From assembly GCA_031292055.1 (NCBI GenBank), contig JARLHV010000047.1:1-49093 (forward strand): a DNA stretch of 49,093 bases, in the 5' to 3' direction. This document shows positions 17,955 to 25,722 of the stretch, in pieces. Position 1 is the stretch's first letter, and every line of letters starts with the position of its first letter. Origin of the DNA: Desulfosporosinus sp. GTDB taxonomy: Bacteria > Bacillota > Desulfitobacteriia > Desulfitobacteriales > Desulfitobacteriaceae. Position numbers and translations under genes: made by a program. The notes beneath the pieces were generated by a model. It did not search any database, was not told the origin of the DNA, and worked only from the letters and a program-made list of their open reading frames with translations.

Positions 17955-18722
17955 GTGATAACCGCTGGAATTGATGTCGGCTCGATTGCAACGAAGGCAG
18001 TCATTTTTGATGGAACGATAAGAAGTATGGCTATTATCCCAACGGGCTGGAACCCTAAAGAAGCTGGGCGGATTGTATTTCTTGAAGCGCTTAACAAGGC
18101 AGGCTTAGACGAGCGAGACGTCAATACTGTCGTTGGTACCGGTTATGGACGGGTATCACTTTCCTTTATCGATAAAAAAGTGACAGAGATAACCTGTCAT
18201 GCTAAGGGTGCGCGATTTCTCTTTCCCCAAACCAGAACAGTCATAGACATTGGAGGTCAGGATAGCAAAGTGATTGCGGTTGCGGAAGACGGTTCGGTTG
18301 TCGATTTTATAATGAATGATAAATGTGCCGCTGGTACAGGGCGATTCTTACAAGTCATGACAGGAATTCTAGATATTAGTTTAGACGAATTAGGGCAGAT
18401 GGCAGCTGGAAGCAAACCTGTAAGTATTAACAGTATGTGCACGGTTTTTGCAGAGTCAGAGATCATAGGCCTTCTTGCCCAAGCGGTGAGTAAAGCGGCG
18501 ATTGCGGCAGGAATCGTTCAAACCATCGCTAATAAAATGATAAGTTTAACTTCGAGAGTTCTCTGTCTGGAAGAGATTACGTTTTCTGGCGGGGTGGCTA
18601 ACAATCCGGAAATATGTGCTATTTTATCTTCAGCTTTTGGTGCTGAATTTAATATTGCTCACCAACCTCAGATTGTAGGGGCGCTTGGGGCTGCAATCGT
18701 AGGCTTCGAAAAACTATTGTGA
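17955..18722 (+). CDS. ASKHA-type ATPase activator (2-hydroxyacyl-CoA dehydratase / DCCP reductase)
   Basis: A 255-aa protein of the BcrA/BadF/HgdC activator family. Phosphate-binding motifs GIDVGSIATKAV (5-16) and DIGGQDSK (98-105) frame an ASKHA ATPase, and the two cluster cysteines are C124 (NDKCAAGTG) and C162 (SMCTVFAES); in the homodimer these four bind one [4Fe-4S]. Such proteins use ATP to push a low-potential electron into a partner iron-sulfur enzyme. A GTG at 17898 is in frame, but AGAAGGTG at 17942-17949 points to the GTG at 17955 (or 17952). The partner gene begins 14 nt downstream of the stop, its own ribosome site overlapping this gene's end. Confidence 0.9.
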   Translation: MITAGIDVGSIATKAVIFDGTIRSMAIIPTGWNPKEAGRIVFLEALNKAGLDERDVNTVVGTGYGRVSLSFIDKKVTEITCHAKGARFLFPQTRTVIDIGGQDSKVIAVAEDGSVVDFIMNDKCAAGTGRFLQVMTGILDISLDELGQMAAGSKPVSINSMCTVFAESEIIGLLAQAVSKAAIAAGIVQTIANKMISLTSRVLCLEEITFSGGVANNPEICAILSSAFGAEFNIAHQPQIVGALGAAIVGFEKLL

Positions 18723-18736
18723 AGGAGAAATTAAGG

Positions 18737-19885
18737 ATGGAATCCAATCTATTGATTGAATTTGAGGATTTGCGTGCTAAAAGTATTAATGCGCTACTCG
18801 CTGCCAAAGAAGAGGGCAGGAAAGTTGTAGGGAAGTACTGTATCTATTCGCCTATGGAAATAGTCGTGGCAGCTGGGGCTATTCCCATTCCTCTGTGCAG
18901 TACGAAACAGGATCCTATTGCAGTAGCCGAAAAGGTTCTGCCTAGAAATCTTTGTCCTCTCATTAAATCAAGTTATGGGTATGCAGCTTCCGGTGCGTGC
19001 CCCTACTTCAAGTTATCGGACCTTCTTATTGCCGAAACAACCTGTGATGGCAAGAAGAAAATGTATGAACTGCTGGCTGAAATAAAGCCGCTTCACTTAC
19101 TTCAGCTTCCGCAAAAGCAGGATGAAGAGGCTTTACAGTATTGGTATGGAGAAATAATTAAGCTGAAAGATCGTCTGGAAGTCGAATTGAGTGTAACCAT
19201 AACCGATCGAGGTTTGCGTGAGGCCATCCAACTGATGAATGAAGAACGGCGTTCACTTAAAGACTTACAAGACATTGCTAAACTTAAGCCCTCACCGATC
19301 AGTGGCATAGATTTACTGATGGTTCTTTATAATCGAGGTTTTAGTATTGATAAAAGGGAAGCTGTAGTTATGGTTGATCGCTTAACTTTAGAATTGAAGG
19401 AATTGTATAGCCAGGGGGTGAGTCCCTTCAATACGAAGACGCCAAGAATACTCTTAACTGGGGTTCCCATCGGGATTGGCTCCCATAAGGTTGTTCAGAT
19501 TATCGAAGAGAGTGGTGGAAATGTTGTTTGTTTCGAAAGTTGTGGGGGATATAAAGCAGTGTATGACCAAGTGGATGAAGAGAAAGAACCTCTTTTAGCG
19601 ATTGCCGAAAATTATCTCAGAACCCCTTGTTCCTGTATGTCCCCGAACAGCGCTCGGTTTGAACTCGTCGAACAATTAGCGGACGAGTTTAAAGTGGATG
19701 GGATCGTCGATCTTACCTGGCAAGGATGTCATACCTATAACATTGAATCTTATAGTTTGAAGAAATACCTTCAGCAGAAGAGAAGTCGGCCTTTTTTGCA
19801 AATTGAAACAGACTACTCAGAATCTGATGTGGAACAATTAAAGGTCAGGATTGAAGCTTTCTTAGAAATGATCAGCAGCACATGA
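18737..19885 (+). CDS. 2-hydroxyacyl-CoA dehydratase-like / double-cubane cluster protein
   Basis: A 382-aa member of the HgdB / FldB,C superfamily. It stands alone with its activator, as in the double-cubane cluster proteins (DCCP) described from Carboxydothermus, not as an alpha-beta dehydratase pair. Cysteines at 35, 54, 73 (RNLCP), 88 (GACPYF), 103 (ETTCDGKKKM), 264, 268, 297, 299 and 330 (WQGCHTYNIE) are ample for two cubanes. DCCPs reduce small substrates such as acetylene or hydrazine in vitro; natural substrates are unknown. AAGGAG at 18722-18727 favours ATG 18737 over the upstream GTG. Gene order with a corrinoid protein and methyltransferase suggests an electron-supply role for them, which is inference. 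Confidence 0.85.
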   Translation: MESNLLIEFEDLRAKSINALLAAKEEGRKVVGKYCIYSPMEIVVAAGAIPIPLCSTKQDPIAVAEKVLPRNLCPLIKSSYGYAASGACPYFKLSDLLIAETTCDGKKKMYELLAEIKPLHLLQLPQKQDEEALQYWYGEIIKLKDRLEVELSVTITDRGLREAIQLMNEERRSLKDLQDIAKLKPSPISGIDLLMVLYNRGFSIDKREAVVMVDRLTLELKELYSQGVSPFNTKTPRILLTGVPIGIGSHKVVQIIEESGGNVVCFESCGGYKAVYDQVDEEKEPLLAIAENYLRTPCSCMSPNSARFELVEQLADEFKVDGIVDLTWQGCHTYNIESYSLKKYLQQKRSRPFLQIETDYSESDVEQLKVRIEAFLEMISST

Positions 19886-19955
19886 AGTGTGTTTAATAAT
19901 AACTATAGGACCGGATGTTGTTTTCAAAGTAAGTATAGGAAAGAGGAGACGGAGC

Positions 19956-20627
19956 ATGTCAGAGTTAAAGCAAAAGCTAATATTACAATTAGCTGATTCG
20001 GTTGTAACTATGAATGAAGAAATGACGGTAGAACTTGCCCGAACATATATCGAAGCTGGATTTAATCCCTATGAAGGCATTAACCAGGGATTAGCACGCG
20101 GGATGGATAGGGCGGGAGAGTTGTACGAAGAGGAAGAATACTTTATTCCAGAGTTGTTAATGTGTTCAGATGCCATGTATGCTGGATTGGACGTACTAAG
20201 ACCCCATTTAAAGCAAGATAAACTTGGGGAAAAACATAAAGTTGTGATTGGGGTTGTTGAAGGTGATACGCATGACATCGGCAAGAATCTTGTTAAAATA
20301 ATGTTGGAAACCTTGGGCTTTGAGGTGGTGGATTTAGGCAGAGATGTGCCTCCGGTAGATTTTGTTGAGAAAGCCAAAGAGATCGAAGCAGATATTATCG
20401 CATTATCCACATTGATGACAACAACCATGGAAGGTATGAGGGTAGTGATGCAGCTTTTAGAAAGAGATAGGTTGCGGGACAAGATCAAAGTCATGATCGG
20501 CGGAGGGCCAATTTCAAAAAGTTTTGCCGATAAAATTGGTGCCTATTATGCAGAGGACGCCTCGAAAGCTGCAAAATTAGCCCAAGATTTAGTCAAAGAT
20601 TTGGTACAGGAGGTTCAACAAGGATGA
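19956..20627 (+). CDS. Corrinoid (B12-binding) methyl-carrier protein
   Basis: A 223-aa protein of the MtaC/MtbC/MttC type. Residues 1-90 form the helical cap domain (NPYEGINQGLARGMDRAGELY, then EEYFIPELLMCSDAM). Residues 95-215 form the Rossmann B12-binding domain with GDTHDIGKN, in which His106 is the lower axial cobalt ligand, and the later STLMTTTMEGM and GGGPIS loops. GAGGAG (19942-19947) gives the ATG at 19956; the longer frame from 19887 is unlikely. The protein carries a methyl group on cobalt between a substrate methyltransferase and an MtaA-type acceptor methyltransferase, here encoded next door with a 4-nt overlap. Confidence 0.95.
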   Translation: MSELKQKLILQLADSVVTMNEEMTVELARTYIEAGFNPYEGINQGLARGMDRAGELYEEEEYFIPELLMCSDAMYAGLDVLRPHLKQDKLGEKHKVVIGVVEGDTHDIGKNLVKIMLETLGFEVVDLGRDVPPVDFVEKAKEIEADIIALSTLMTTTMEGMRVVMQLLERDRLRDKIKVMIGGGPISKSFADKIGAYYAEDASKAAKLAQDLVKDLVQEVQQG

Positions 20628-21706
20628 AGGACAAAATGACTCCCATGGAAAGAGCTAAAGCCATAGCAAAAGGAGAAATGGCGGACCGCCTTCCCTGCAA
20701 TCCAAATGTAGCCAATGGGGTCGCTCGGATTTATGGCTGTAAAATATCTGAGTTTAATCAGAGTGCCCGGATTATCGCTGATGCCCAAATCGCTTCTTAT
20801 CGCCGTTTTGGCTACGATGGGGTAAGAATATTTACGGATTTGTTTCCTTGGGCGGAAGCAATGGGAGCGAAAATTAATTTTCCTGCAGACAATACAGCCG
20901 ACCTAGCTGCTCCAGCACTGGCTGATATTGGTCAAATTGACCGTTTAGAATCAGCCGATCCGCATAAAGATGGCCGTTTGCCTATCCATATCGAAGCTAT
21001 GAAATATCTTATCGATGAATTGGGAGAGGAAGTTTCTTGTGCAGGAGGGCTTGTAGGTCCTTTTACCAATGCGTTTTTTTTATTGGGCATTGAAAAGATG
21101 AGCAAGTTATTCTTCACTAATCCAGAGGTTGTTCACCGTGCTTGTCAAGTTTCATTGGAAACTTGTATTCGCTATGCTCAGGCGATCCTTGACGTTGGTT
21201 TAACTCCGACAATTTCCGAGCCCATGTCCTCCTGCACTATTGTTGGTCCCAAACATTTTCGAGAATTTGGTGAGCCTTATTTGAAGAAATTAGTGCAATA
21301 TATTAATTCTAAAGGGAAACCTGTGACGATGCATATTTGCGGGAAAACAGAGAAAATATGGGAAGATATAGTCGCTATGGGTATTGCGGGATTCAGTGTT
21401 GATAATGTCGTGAATCTCCAAAAATGCAAGGAACAGATTGGCGATCGAGTTAAAATATTGGGACATGTAGATCCTTCTGCCGTGATGTATGCGGGTACCC
21501 CTGCCGATGTACGCGAGGCGGTTATCAAATGCGTGCAGCAAGCTTGGGATTCGCCAAAGGGATATGTTATTATGTCGGGTTGTAGCTTGCCGGTTGAAAC
21601 TCCGTTCGGAAACATTGAAGCGATGATGGATGCTGCAAGAGAGATTGGCTATCCCATTGAACCTATAAAATTAGAGAAAATGTTAAGATCATCCGCACAC
21701 GCTTGA
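20624..21706 (+). CDS. MtaA/CmuA-type methyltransferase (uroporphyrinogen decarboxylase family)
   Basis: A 360-aa (beta/alpha)8 UROD-family protein. Zinc-ligand pattern of corrinoid:thiol methyltransferases is present: H237-x-C239 (MHICGKTE) and C320 (MSGCSLP). Uroporphyrinogen decarboxylases lack this set, so a methyltransferase is preferred. ATGA overlaps the corrinoid gene by 4 nt, showing translational coupling. It would move the methyl group between the corrinoid protein and a thiol or folate acceptor. No MtaB/MttB-type substrate methyltransferase is present in the operon, so the methyl source is unknown. The gene ends only 14 nt from the convergent gene at 21721, with no terminator between. 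Confidence 0.92.
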   Translation: MKDKMTPMERAKAIAKGEMADRLPCNPNVANGVARIYGCKISEFNQSARIIADAQIASYRRFGYDGVRIFTDLFPWAEAMGAKINFPADNTADLAAPALADIGQIDRLESADPHKDGRLPIHIEAMKYLIDELGEEVSCAGGLVGPFTNAFFLLGIEKMSKLFFTNPEVVHRACQVSLETCIRYAQAILDVGLTPTISEPMSSCTIVGPKHFREFGEPYLKKLVQYINSKGKPVTMHICGKTEKIWEDIVAMGIAGFSVDNVVNLQKCKEQIGDRVKILGHVDPSAVMYAGTPADVREAVIKCVQQAWDSPKGYVIMSGCSLPVETPFGNIEAMMDAAREIGYPIEPIKLEKMLRSSAHA

Positions 21707-21720
21707 AAGGGTCGGAAGGG

Positions 21721-22680
21721 TTAAGGGGTAACTACGAAGGCAGTGGGAATATAACGTTCACCGAAAATGTCACAAAGCTGGTTCAGAACTTGGCCTTTAT
21801 AGACGAGATCTGTAGAAGATCCCCCATCGAGATTGGCAGCGGTCAGCGCATGATAATCGTTAAAGACATTCATGAGGTCGCGTACGGACGCCCCCATACT
21901 CCAAGTGGGCTGACGTCCATCAACGACTACAAAAATGACCGTTCCGTCGGCCATCTGCCCAATGCCTGTTCTAGGCTGTGGGCCGATTCCCCAACCGCCA
22001 TTTCCGATAAGCACGGTTTTGCCATTCTTAATGAGATTAGGCTCAAAGGTAACAGCTTCACGAATATTTTTTGTTATCAATTGATTGGCAGTCATACTCC
22101 CAATGATCAGTTTCCCTTGATTATTAAATCCGACAACGTTGACTGCCTTGCTTCCGACGTTATTGTGCACTAGTTTTCCAGCCTGCATGGTTAATCCGTC
22201 TGGAAAAGCGCCATTACCTTTACCGTCAGGGTCATAGAATCCTCCGGCGTTAATTCCGGCAACGGCTCCCATATCCTTAACGAGATTGCTGACCCGTTCT
22301 CCGGTAACACCAATCTCTTTGGTGACAGATAATTTAACTCGTTTGGGGTCTTTGATCAGCATTACTTTGCCTTTGAAGGTTCGACCTTGAATATCTTCAA
22401 TCGTGATTCCCGAACCGGCATCGGCAGTTACCGTGTTACGTGTAATGGCTTGGCTTTGGTTCGCATCTTGAGAACTTAAGTTTAAAATCCGATCGATTTC
22501 TGTTTGAGAAAGAAAGGCTTTTACAATCTGAGGATGACGTGAGGTGTAAACCATGCTAACGCTTACGGATTTGAGAGATTGGAAGGGGCCCCAAAACACT
22601 ATAAATGGAGCGAGTAGTGCTGAGAAAACGAGATTGTAGCCCAAAAATAACAGAAGTGTCGTTATTTTTTTAGTACTCAT
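21721..22680 (-). CDS. Phosphodiester glycosidase (NAGPA-domain) exopolysaccharide protein
   Basis: A 319-aa protein with one N-terminal membrane anchor (residues 6-30) and an extracytoplasmic NAGPA/DUF2233 domain. Family motifs: GINAGGFYDPDG, QAGKLVHN, GNGGWGIGPQPRTGIG, VVDGRQPTWSMGA and the near C-terminal ANLDGGSSTDLVYKGQ. Such enzymes remove GlcNAc-phosphodiester or related groups from cell-surface glycans; substrates here are unknown. It is convergent with the corrinoid operon and preceded by a MITE-like element. Ribosome site AGAGG is about 13 nt upstream, a rather long gap. Confidence 0.88.
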   Translation of the reverse strand: MSTKKITTLLLFLGYNLVFSALLAPFIVFWGPFQSLKSVSVSMVYTSRHPQIVKAFLSQTEIDRILNLSSQDANQSQAITRNTVTADAGSGITIEDIQGRTFKGKVMLIKDPKRVKLSVTKEIGVTGERVSNLVKDMGAVAGINAGGFYDPDGKGNGAFPDGLTMQAGKLVHNNVGSKAVNVVGFNNQGKLIIGSMTANQLITKNIREAVTFEPNLIKNGKTVLIGNGGWGIGPQPRTGIGQMADGTVIFVVVDGRQPTWSMGASVRDLMNVFNDYHALTAANLDGGSSTDLVYKGQVLNQLCDIFGERYIPTAFVVTP

Positions 22681-22799
22681 AGTTTCAGATAAACCTCTTT
22701 TTTCCTTTTAGTGTTGACAATTGCATAAAAAATAAGCCGCAGATAGTTAGAGTTGCAATGCCTATTTTTTAGCTAGTTTAAAAAGACTTGTTTATATCT

Positions 22800-22973
22800 G
22801 ATTCCGCTGCAGAAACCCCTTGTTATGCTATTAATATCACGTTTTATTGTCATCCTGAGCGAAACGAAGGATCTTTTGTCCCTGGATCCTTCGCTCTCGC
22901 TCAGGATGACACAAAAATAATTGCAGTGACTTGATATTTTATAACGTTTTTAGACTTGTCGAACAGCGGAATC
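22800..22973. mobile_element. MITE-like element, copy A (174 bp)
   Basis: The element starts GATTCCGCTGCAGAAA and ends GGAATC, flanked on both sides by the 6-bp direct repeat ATATCT (22794-22799 and 22974-22979). Inside is a long hairpin built of TCATCCTGAGCG...GAAGGATC and its reverse complement (about 22849-22911). It is the inverted copy of the element at 31264 with the same length. No coding capacity. It lies between the deacetylase stop (23012) and the glycosidase start (22680), where it may also end transcription. Confidence 0.85.
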
Positions 22974-23011
22974 ATATCTGTATAAAAAATAGCGAGGTTG
23001 GGCTATATAGG

Positions 23012-23869
23012 TTAGTAGTTTGGATTTTGCACTCTTTGTCCAAAACCAGCAATTCTCATACTGGCGAAGCAATAGACTCTGTGAATAGCCAAGGGATCCA
23101 TAGCCCGATCGGCCCACCCTCGTTGTGTTGTAAAAGCCATACGATAACCTGCACCTTTGACTGCCCTTTCTACTTTAGCGTTGAATCGCCCACTCGGATA
23201 GGCAAAGAAGTCAACAGTGGTTCCCAATTGTTTCTCTATATTAGTCTTGGAATCGTTAAGCTCCTGGGCCAGTTTTTTAGAATCCAGTTTTGTAAGGTCA
23301 TAATGACTTACCGTATGACTCTCGACAAGCCAGCCATTTTGGGTCAGCTCCTGAAGCTGGCTCCAAGACAAGTTGTTGCTGTGTCCGACATTACTAGTAA
23401 TTACAAAAACAGTGGCAGTAAAATTATACTTTTTGAGAATAGGGAAGGCATTCGTGTAGTTGTCCTTGTAACCATCATCAAACGTAACTACTATTGGTTT
23501 CTCTGGCAGTTGGCCATTACCATAAAAATAATTATAAAGTTGATTTAAAGTAACACTATGATAACCATGTTGGGAGAGGTAAGCTATTTCTTTTTCAAAC
23601 TGTTCTGGGGGCATACATAGTTCGTTTTTGGGAATAGACGTAATGGAATGGTAATAAAGTATCGGTATGGAGATATCCCTGTCCACTTTTTTCACGATAC
23701 TAGGGGTTTCGGTTGTTTTTACGGGATTCGCTGTGGTAGTTACAGTTGGCGTTGATTTATTAGTAAGTCCGCTAGTCAAATTACTACAGCCAATAAGCGG
23801 CAGGCTTAAACCGATCAATAGAGTAAGCAAAAGCAACGGTTGTTTTTGGACGGATACTTTAATACCCAA
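23012..23869 (-). CDS. Polysaccharide deacetylase lipoprotein (CE4)
   Basis: A 285-aa lipoprotein. The signal is KQPLLLLTLLIGLSLPLIGC with the lipobox Cys near residue 28, then a Ser/Thr linker to about residue 65. The CE4 domain shows motif 1 VVTFDDGY (catalytic Asp and metal Asp), motif 2 ESHTVSH (metal His pair) and motif 3 FFAYPSGRFN; the catalytic His motif is near AIHRVY. It would remove N-acetyl groups from peptidoglycan or exopolysaccharide outside the membrane. Start is TTG at 23869 with AAGGGGTGAT upstream. Its leader and lipobox match the lipoprotein at 4874. It is not in an operon. Confidence 0.92.
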   Translation of the reverse strand: MGIKVSVQKQPLLLLTLLIGLSLPLIGCSNLTSGLTNKSTPTVTTTANPVKTTETPSIVKKVDRDISIPILYYHSITSIPKNELCMPPEQFEKEIAYLSQHGYHSVTLNQLYNYFYGNGQLPEKPIVVTFDDGYKDNYTNAFPILKKYNFTATVFVITSNVGHSNNLSWSQLQELTQNGWLVESHTVSHYDLTKLDSKKLAQELNDSKTNIEKQLGTTVDFFAYPSGRFNAKVERAVKGAGYRMAFTTQRGWADRAMDPLAIHRVYCFASMRIAGFGQRVQNPNY

Positions 23870-24522
23870 ATAGGATCACCCCTTTACTTAGATAGATTCA
23901 TTTTGCCCATATACATAAAATGAATGCTAGTTTTGGTACTACATACCTAAATTTTCTCATCGGGAGATGTTGGATGATTTTGCAGGCAAGGAGTACGAGA
24001 GTAGATATAGTTACTGACAAAATTAAAGAATCCCTAGAATGCCAGTAACAACAGGCATTCTAGGGATTCTTTAATTTTCCATCATAGAAACTAAAATTCA
24101 TGAAATACTATGTAAGCCTTATTGTTATTAAAGGAAGTCTTTTGAATTTTTTTACTTATCAGACCCCCATGCCGCTTTGCGGCACCACTGATGAATGAAA
24201 TAAATCTTATATCAGGGCAGAAAGTATAACTTACGTTACATACTTTCTGTAGCATAAGTGCAACCAACTAGGGCGACCGCCTTCGCTAAGGCTTGGCGCT
24301 AGCCAAGTTTTCTTTAAGAGAGCGAAGAGAAGATGATCAAACTTGTTGAAGAAAATGTTTAGGCGGCAAGCATAGCATTATGCAAGTGCCGCCTTTGTCA
24401 TATGGTTTGTTCTATCCTGGATATTTCGGGTGTATACTTGTTATTGTTGACAAAAGGGTAGTACATTGATACCACAGAGTCCGCTTCAAAATGATAGGCA
24501 GAACAGAAAGGTGGTGCATTTG
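23870..24522. other. Divergent intergenic region rich in hairpins
   Basis: No gene supported in about 650 nt. It holds a perfect 25-bp stem (24019-24043 with 24054-24078, 10-nt loop), then from about 24165 several stems: TGCCGC-TTT-GCGGCA (24170-24184), a 14-bp stem with one bulge at about 24218-24250, GCCTT-CGCT-AAGGC (24279-24292) and TTGGC-GCTA-GCCAA (24293-24306). A last GC stem (24361-24394) ends in TTTGT. A TTGACA at 24447 may be the -35 for the next gene. Confidence 0.5.
24165..24396 (+). ncRNA. Candidate structured RNA ending in a terminator-like hairpin
   Basis: Four consecutive local stems and a final AGGCGGCA...TGCCGCCT stem (24361-24394) followed by TTTGT suggest a folded transcript of about 230 nt. 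It also contains a nine-codon ORF (ATG at 24332, MIKLVEENV*). I match it to no known riboswitch; class-defining loops of cobalamin, c-di-GMP, guanidine and SAM types are missing. It precedes the UPF0316 gene, so a leader RNA is possible. Confidence 0.3.
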
Positions 24523-25017
24523 TTGATAGCTTTAGGGATATTAATTTTTTTTGCAAGAATCGTTGATGTTTCCTTAGATACTCTTCGGGTTAAGTCTATG
24601 ATCAGGGGGAAAAGACTTGTTGTCTCGATGATTGCCTTTGTGGAAATCATTGTATATACTCTTGGGGCATCTCAAGCGTTTAAATACGTTATGCACCCGA
24701 CGATTCTTTTCTTTTATGCTTGTGGTTACGCAGCAGGCAACTATGTGGGAATGCTCATTGACGACAAACTTTCGAGAGATAGTATTTTTGCCTTAGTTGT
24801 CACAGAGCATAACGAGTGGGGTTTAGCGGACACATTAAGGGAACATGGATTCGGCGTCACGACTGCCAAAGGGTATGGCTTGAACGGCGCGGAAAAGGCA
24901 CAACTAAAAATCGTAGTTAAGAAAAAACAATTTGCAGAATTAACAAGGCTTATCCGTGATTTTGATCCGTCAGCCTATGTTGTGACAATGGATGTCACAG
25001 ACGTTAAAAGGAGATAA
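24523..25017 (+). CDS. UPF0316 (DUF5698/DUF2179) membrane protein
   Basis: About 164 aa. The N-terminal 90 residues hold three membrane helices with the family motif FFARIVDVSLDTLRV, and the C-terminal 75 residues form a DUF2179 alpha/beta domain (GFGVTTAKGYG, FDPSAYVVTMDV). Function is unknown; the DUF2179 fold is thought to sense or bind a small ligand. The frame is open from a TTG at 24466, but AGGTGG at 24509-24514 and alignment to the usual family start (helix then ARIxDVS) favour the TTG at 24523 (or 24520). It stands alone. Confidence 0.85.
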   Translation: MIALGILIFFARIVDVSLDTLRVKSMIRGKRLVVSMIAFVEIIVYTLGASQAFKYVMHPTILFFYACGYAAGNYVGMLIDDKLSRDSIFALVVTEHNEWGLADTLREHGFGVTTAKGYGLNGAEKAQLKIVVKKKQFAELTRLIRDFDPSAYVVTMDVTDVKRR

Positions 25018-25098
25018 TAGAGGAACAGTTTTTTGAATTGGGAGCTTTGTGTGCAAAAATCTTATAGAAAAGTTGTAGAGTAACGGTTTTTGCAATAG

Positions 25099-25536
25099 CT
25101 AAATGACGATCTGGCGGATAATTTTCAGACAATCATCATTTTGCTTTCCCATAGATAATTTCTCTCCGTTTACGTGTACCTTACAAATGGTATCATAGAA
25201 TTCAAGCTTAAAATCGATTGTTTTAAGATTTTCCTTTAAATTGTCCATTTGTTTCAGAACTTCTTTACGATGGTCAACAAACATTTGTCTGCGGATTTCT
25301 AAGGTGTCATCCCCTTGCAGACACCATTCAATATAGTGTTTGATTTGTTTAATCGGCATTCCTGTGTTTTTCAAACAGCAAATGAGTTTCAGCCAATCAA
25401 GATCACTGTCTGAAAATTCCCTATTTCCCGCTTTGCTTCGATCAACAAATGGTAGCAGACCTTCTTTGTCATAGTATCGTATTGTGTGTGCCGTAAGATC
25501 AAATTTTTCAGCAACCTGGCCAATCGTGTATCCCAT
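25099..25536 (-). CDS. MerR-family transcriptional regulator
   Basis: A 145-aa regulator. Residues 1-70 are the winged helix (YTIGQVAEKFDLTAHTIRYYDKEGL, then GNREFSDSDLDWL), followed by a long dimerisation helix (about 75-120) and a short C-terminus without a metal-binding Cys cluster, so a metal sensor is unlikely. It is closest in look to the AdhR/YraB-type aldehyde-sensing group. GGAGG precedes the ATG at 25536; the longer frame to 25662 crosses the operator and is rejected. A CGAGTTA...TAACTCG dyad lies 24 nt upstream, as in AdhR-type promoters, suggesting autoregulation. Confidence 0.88.
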   Translation of the reverse strand: MGYTIGQVAEKFDLTAHTIRYYDKEGLLPFVDRSKAGNREFSDSDLDWLKLICCLKNTGMPIKQIKHYIEWCLQGDDTLEIRRQMFVDHRKEVLKQMDNLKENLKTIDFKLEFYDTICKVHVNGEKLSMGKQNDDCLKIIRQIVI

Positions 25537-25560
25537 CGAAACTTTCCTCCATACCGTCGT

Positions 25561-25630
25561 CGAGTTAAAGCTAACTCGAAGTGATGGAATTAGTATAACC
25601 CACTTGAAACCGAATTTCAAGTGGGTTATA
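25561..25630 (-). promoter_or_regulatory. MerR-type dyad and a 16-bp hairpin upstream
   Basis: CGAGTTA-AAGC-TAACTCG (25561-25578) is a dyad of the type used by MerR/AdhR regulators. Next to it, 25594-25609 and 25615-25630 form a perfect 16-bp inverted repeat (TATAACCCACTTGAAA) with a 5-nt loop. The second may be an additional operator or a transcription stop from the right. Confidence 0.5.
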
Positions 25631-25722
25631 AATACTGAGCAGGAAATAGCATATATCGTCATAACCAGACAATTTAATTAGAGGCATGAGATATTAAAAA
25701 TTGTTAAAATTTATGAAGCTAA

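Noticed and set aside
21703..22173. 156-codon open frame on the plus strand
   Set aside because: It lies antisense inside the NAGPA-domain gene, lacks a ribosome site and recognisable motifs.
22931..23548. 205-codon open frame on the plus strand
   Set aside because: It is antisense to the CE4 deacetylase and starts inside the MITE-like element; codon content follows the opposite gene.
24187..24200. CTGATGA...GAAA reminiscent of a hammerhead ribozyme core
   Set aside because: Only two bases separate the two conserved boxes, so stem II cannot form, and no cleavage-site stem is seen.
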